Assembly (NCBI GenBank): GCA_007132635.1
Contig: SLOG01000211.1
Location: 1 to 8,590, forward strand
DNA length: 8,590 bases
Reading direction: 5' to 3'
Origin: Limnochordia bacterium
Lineage (GTDB): Bacteria; Bacillota; Limnochordia; Darwinibacteriales; SLO01
The notes under the pieces are model-generated. The model worked only from the letters and a program-made list of their open reading frames with translations. It was not told the DNA's origin and did no database searches. Of this stretch, positions 6,194 through 8,590 are shown in pieces. Numbering within the stretch: the first letter of the stretch is position 1; every line of letters starts with the position of its first letter. The translations under genes were made by a program, and so were the position numbers.

Positions 6194-7153
6194 TTAGTTC
6201 ACGTCGGCCACGAGAGGACCCGCTAACTCCTGCAGGTAGAAGAGCTTACCCGGAAGGGTAGGCATAAACGTCGATGGAAGCCAGATATCCGGTCCGTACC
6301 GCAAGGTTGTCCACAGACTCATTCCCTGCCACTGCATCCCCCGCGACAAGGCTCCATCGCAGCCGCCGATTATGAAGTCAGCCTGAAGAAAAAGGCCTGG
6401 CCCCACCGTGTTGGCCCGGCACGGGACCTTCGTCGTGCGGCTCTTGAAGCTGGTAATCGCATTCTGTTCGATCGTCAGCGGATGCAGCTGGGCACCTAAC
6501 CGATGGGTTGCCCGCTTCCATGCTTCCTCTGAAGCATACTCAGCCGCAAAATGCGGTTCCCAAAAAGCGATATGGAAAACTCGGCCGACCCCAAAGACAA
6601 GACCTAACTGAGCCCCCTCTTTTTTTAGTGTAGCAATCTTTTCCGAATAGAGCGGAAGCCCTTCAAAGGTGGCGAAATTTCTCTGCTCCTGCGGCACGGT
6701 GAGAGGTCCTAAGGGACCGTAAAAAGCTTGGTTCATGGCATTTTCGAAGGCTCCCGGGTCATCGGACGCCAGGGTCTGGCCTTCCCCATCGCTCCACTCA
6801 TCCATGTTAAAGCCGTATACGTGGTCACATGGTATATCCCACTCTTGGAGGAAAAAGACTGTCCAGCGGTACATACCCATAGGTCCCACCGGCAGGATGA
6901 GAGCCAGTTTGCGCCCGGCTTCACGAGCTTGCCGAATGCGCAGTGCTATTTCGTGTCCCATGAACACATCAAAATCTGCCAGGGATGTGCAGCCAAGCGG
7001 CCGAAACTCTTTGTGCCAAAACGGTTGCGGCTCACCTATGGCCTCCGGCGGATTGTCCATACACGCATCAATCCTAGCTAGATCCCAGCCCTTTGGCAAG
7101 AAGCCATCCATAAGAGATCCTCTCAATGTATCCAAGAAGTCCACCGCGTTCAT
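6194..7153 (-). CDS. NagB-like amino-sugar phosphate isomerase/deaminase with altered active site
   Basis: The start is taken at ATG 7153 (319 residues) because AGGAG lies 5 bases upstream; the frame is open to 7264, but that stretch falls inside the deacetylase gene. The protein follows the glucosamine-6-phosphate deaminase (NagB) fold. LILPVGPMGMYRW at 84-97 occupies the phosphate-loop region, FNMDEW at 115-120 holds the catalytic Asp (D118), and GVGRVFHIAFWEP at 188-200 matches GxGxDGHIAFNEP. H194 and E199 of that motif are kept, but the Asp two residues before the His is V192, and the following Gly is F193. True NagB converts glucosamine-6-phosphate to fructose-6-phosphate and ammonia; with this change, substrate or reaction may differ. 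It is also longer than usual NagB (about 266 residues in E. coli), with extra sequence at both ends. It is last in the visible sugar operon. Confidence 0.85.
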   Translation of the reverse strand: MNAVDFLDTLRGSLMDGFLPKGWDLARIDACMDNPPEAIGEPQPFWHKEFRPLGCTSLADFDVFMGHEIALRIRQAREAGRKLALILPVGPMGMYRWTVFFLQEWDIPCDHVYGFNMDEWSDGEGQTLASDDPGAFENAMNQAFYGPLGPLTVPQEQRNFATFEGLPLYSEKIATLKKEGAQLGLVFGVGRVFHIAFWEPHFAAEYASEEAWKRATHRLGAQLHPLTIEQNAITSFKSRTTKVPCRANTVGPGLFLQADFIIGGCDGALSRGMQWQGMSLWTTLRYGPDIWLPSTFMPTLPGKLFYLQELAGPLVADVN

Positions 7154-7185
7154 CCTTTCTCCTACTGTTTTTTGCGCTTCTGACC

Positions 7186-7899
7186 TCAGGGCAGATAGCG
7201 TTGAGCTTGGAGTTTTGGCCAAGCATAGCACTGAGTAAACGCTTCGGCATAGTCCACACCACACTGCAGACCGCGAAATCGTGCACAGGTGGTGACAAAC
7301 TCAGCGAAGTCTATTTTATCGTGTTCACGCATCCACGTCATCTGACTGGAATGCTTCTCGAGCATAGCTAGTTTGGTCGCAATAGTGCCAGAAATGTCGA
7401 CATACTCCGTCGGCAAAACGCCAATCCCTGCTAGGGTATCCATGTAAAAAATGGGCGTGATCGCTGCCGTCTGCGCTTGGCTTGTCACATAATGAGGCAC
7501 ACTGGCTGCGAATGCAGCATCGAAAACGAGCTTGCTGACAGCAACATGGTCAGGCATGTAGTCACTGGGATTGTGCGTGATAATAACATCGGGTTTCTGC
7601 GCTCGGATAATATCGACCACAGCATCCCGCTGTGTCGGCTGGCCCGCATATACCTGCAGATCGCCTATGTCACAGGTGATCACCTCGGCATCGATCAATG
7701 CCCCTGCCTCTTGGGCTTCCCGACGGCGGATTGCCCGCAGCTCATCTGGTTCAATTTCCACATGGCCCATATTGCCATTCGCTACATGGCAAATCGCTGT
7801 TGAATGCCCTAGTTGGCGATATTTCGCGAGCGTCCCTGCACAAGCGACTTCGATGTCATCAGGATGGCATCCAATGGCCAACACATGCACATCAATCAC
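7186..7899 (-). CDS. PIG-L/LmbE family zinc-dependent deacetylase
   Basis: This is a 237-residue protein of the family that removes acetyl groups from N-acetyl sugars (GlcNAc-PI, mycothiol and bacillithiol precursors, diacetylchitobiose). CHPDDIE at 11-17 is the hallmark AHPDD motif: H12 and D15 are expected zinc ligands and D14 the general base. HNPSDYMPDH at 109-118 supplies the third ligand, H118. The RRRE-A-EAGALI stretch at 58-70 is also typical. The start is GTG 7899, overlapping the upstream gene by 8 bases; GTG at 7890, with GGGGTGA just upstream, is an alternative that trims three residues and fits the family N-terminus equally well. The gene lies 32 bp before the NagB-like gene, which suggests they act on the same sugar. 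The exact substrate cannot be read from the sequence. Confidence 0.92.
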   Translation of the reverse strand: MIDVHVLAIGCHPDDIEVACAGTLAKYRQLGHSTAICHVANGNMGHVEIEPDELRAIRRREAQEAGALIDAEVITCDIGDLQVYAGQPTQRDAVVDIIRAQKPDVIITHNPSDYMPDHVAVSKLVFDAAFAASVPHYVTSQAQTAAITPIFYMDTLAGIGVLPTEYVDISGTIATKLAMLEKHSSQMTWMREHDKIDFAEFVTTCARFRGLQCGVDYAEAFTQCYAWPKLQAQRYLP

Positions 7900-8590
7900 C
7901 CCATTCCGCGATTATGCCTTCCAGATACTGCTTGGCCCTGCGGATATCTTGAATCTGCTCATCACCAGAGATCTCCCGTTCAATGGCTATCAGTCCGTCG
8001 AAACCATGTTCCCGGAGTCCGGGCAGCAGCAGACCATAGTCGACCTTGCCTTCACCCATCGGCACTTCTCGCCCTAACGAACGACCATCTGTTGGATACA
8101 CGCCATCCTTGCCGTGAACACCTTTCACATAGCGGCCGAAGACGTCCAAGGCATCGACGGGATTCCCTTTGCCGTACATGACCAGATTTGCTGGGTCTAA
8201 GTTAACCCCAACGTTTGGCAGGCCAATGTCCTCGATCGTGCGCAGCAGTGTTACTGGCGTTTCCTGACCCGTTTCAAAAAGGAAATCCTGGCCGTTCTTA
8301 CCGCAGTACTCAACGACATGGCGCAGAGAGCAGACGAGTTCACGGTATAACGGATCATTTGGATTTTCCGGGATGAAACCAACATGAGTAATGATGCGAG
8401 GCACATCCAAGAGCCGCGCGAAATCCGAACCTTTCATAAGGGTTTTCATCCGCGCATGCCGATATACGGGGGGCACCAACCCTAAGGTATTCGGCCCATC
8501 ATAGGAGTCCCACACCTTCGGCCCGTCCCAACCACACCAAAAAGCGGCAATACTCACATGCCAGTCTGCACTAGCCTTCAGAACCTGATC
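7892..8590 (-). CDS. Sugar phosphate isomerase/epimerase-like TIM-barrel protein, 5' part missing
   Basis: The minus-strand frame is open to the right edge, so the N-terminus lies outside; 232 residues are visible. The GTG at 8557 is not a convincing start, because the frame continues upstream as coding-like sequence (DQVLKASADWH). The protein belongs to the xylose-isomerase-like AP endonuclease 2 superfamily. Visible landmarks, numbered from the window edge, are HVGFIPENPND (69-79), FETGQE with E106, NLDPANL with D132, VHGKDG with H159, and IEREI with E204. These acidic residues and the His match the usual divalent-metal site. The stop codon lies inside the start of the deacetylase gene, so the two are translationally coupled. 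Likely activity is isomerisation or epimerisation of a sugar or sugar derivative; the substrate is unknown. Confidence 0.9.
   Translation of the reverse strand, partial: DQVLKASADWHVSIAAFWCGWDGPKVWDSYDGPNTLGLVPPVYRHARMKTLMKGSDFARLLDVPRIITHVGFIPENPNDPLYRELVCSLRHVVEYCGKNGQDFLFETGQETPVTLLRTIEDIGLPNVGVNLDPANLVMYGKGNPVDALDVFGRYVKGVHGKDGVYPTDGRSLGREVPMGEGKVDYGLLLPGLREHGFDGLIAIEREISGDEQIQDIRRAKQYLEGIIAEWGD

Noticed and set aside
7154..7264. N-terminal extension of the NagB-like protein
   Set aside because: The extra codons overlap the deacetylase gene in another frame and the ribosome binding site points to ATG 7153.
7571..8077. Plus-strand open frame opposite the deacetylase and isomerase genes
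   Set aside because: It is antisense to two conserved enzymes with intact motifs and shows no family resemblance.

Overview
The window looks like chromosomal DNA from a free-living bacterium with balanced base composition (roughly half G+C by eye). It has strong AGGAGG-type ribosome binding sites and several GTG starts. A signalling protein with PAS, GGDEF and HD-GYP domains, a URO-D family protein unlike HemE, a CcmD-like mini-protein and a DUF456 protein fit a Bacillota-like lineage or a related uncultured group. That placement is an inference, because no taxonomic marker is present. I see no rRNA, tRNA, CRISPR array, insertion sequence or phage gene.

Layout. Positions 1-303 (minus) hold the N-terminal part of a URO-D/methyltransferase-like protein that runs off the left edge. 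A divergent control region (304-530) with a long-range inverted repeat separates it from a membrane-anchored DUF192 protein (531-1022, plus). Next comes a second promoter flanked by inverted-repeat arms, then a 74-residue, almost wholly hydrophobic protein (1184-1408, plus). The 3' end of that gene overlaps, tail to tail, a 925-residue membrane sensor (1380-4157, minus) carrying four PAS-like domains, GGDEF and HD-GYP. Divergent from the sensor is a secreted HExxH protein (4317-5345, plus). Its 3' end overlaps a 56-residue CcmD-like gene (5281-5451, minus). A DUF456 membrane protein follows (5704-6183, plus).

The right quarter (6194-8590, minus) is a compact sugar operon. Transcription enters from beyond the right edge through a sugar phosphate isomerase/epimerase-like protein, a PIG-L/LmbE deacetylase (8-bp overlap) and a NagB-like amino-sugar isomerase/deaminase (32-bp gap). 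Together they suggest handling of an N-acetylated amino sugar: the deacetylase would remove the acetyl group and the NagB-like enzyme would isomerise or deaminate the product. The NagB-like protein lacks one of the usual ring-opening residues, so its chemistry or substrate may differ.

The left and middle genes do not form an obvious pathway. They are mostly envelope or membrane proteins (DUF192, mini-protein, sensor, secreted HExxH protein, CcmD-like, DUF456) on alternating strands. The most unusual features are the paired inverted-repeat arms about 60 bp apart around two predicted promoters, the two tail-to-tail gene overlaps, the solitary CcmD-like gene, and the sugar operon with its altered NagB-like active site.
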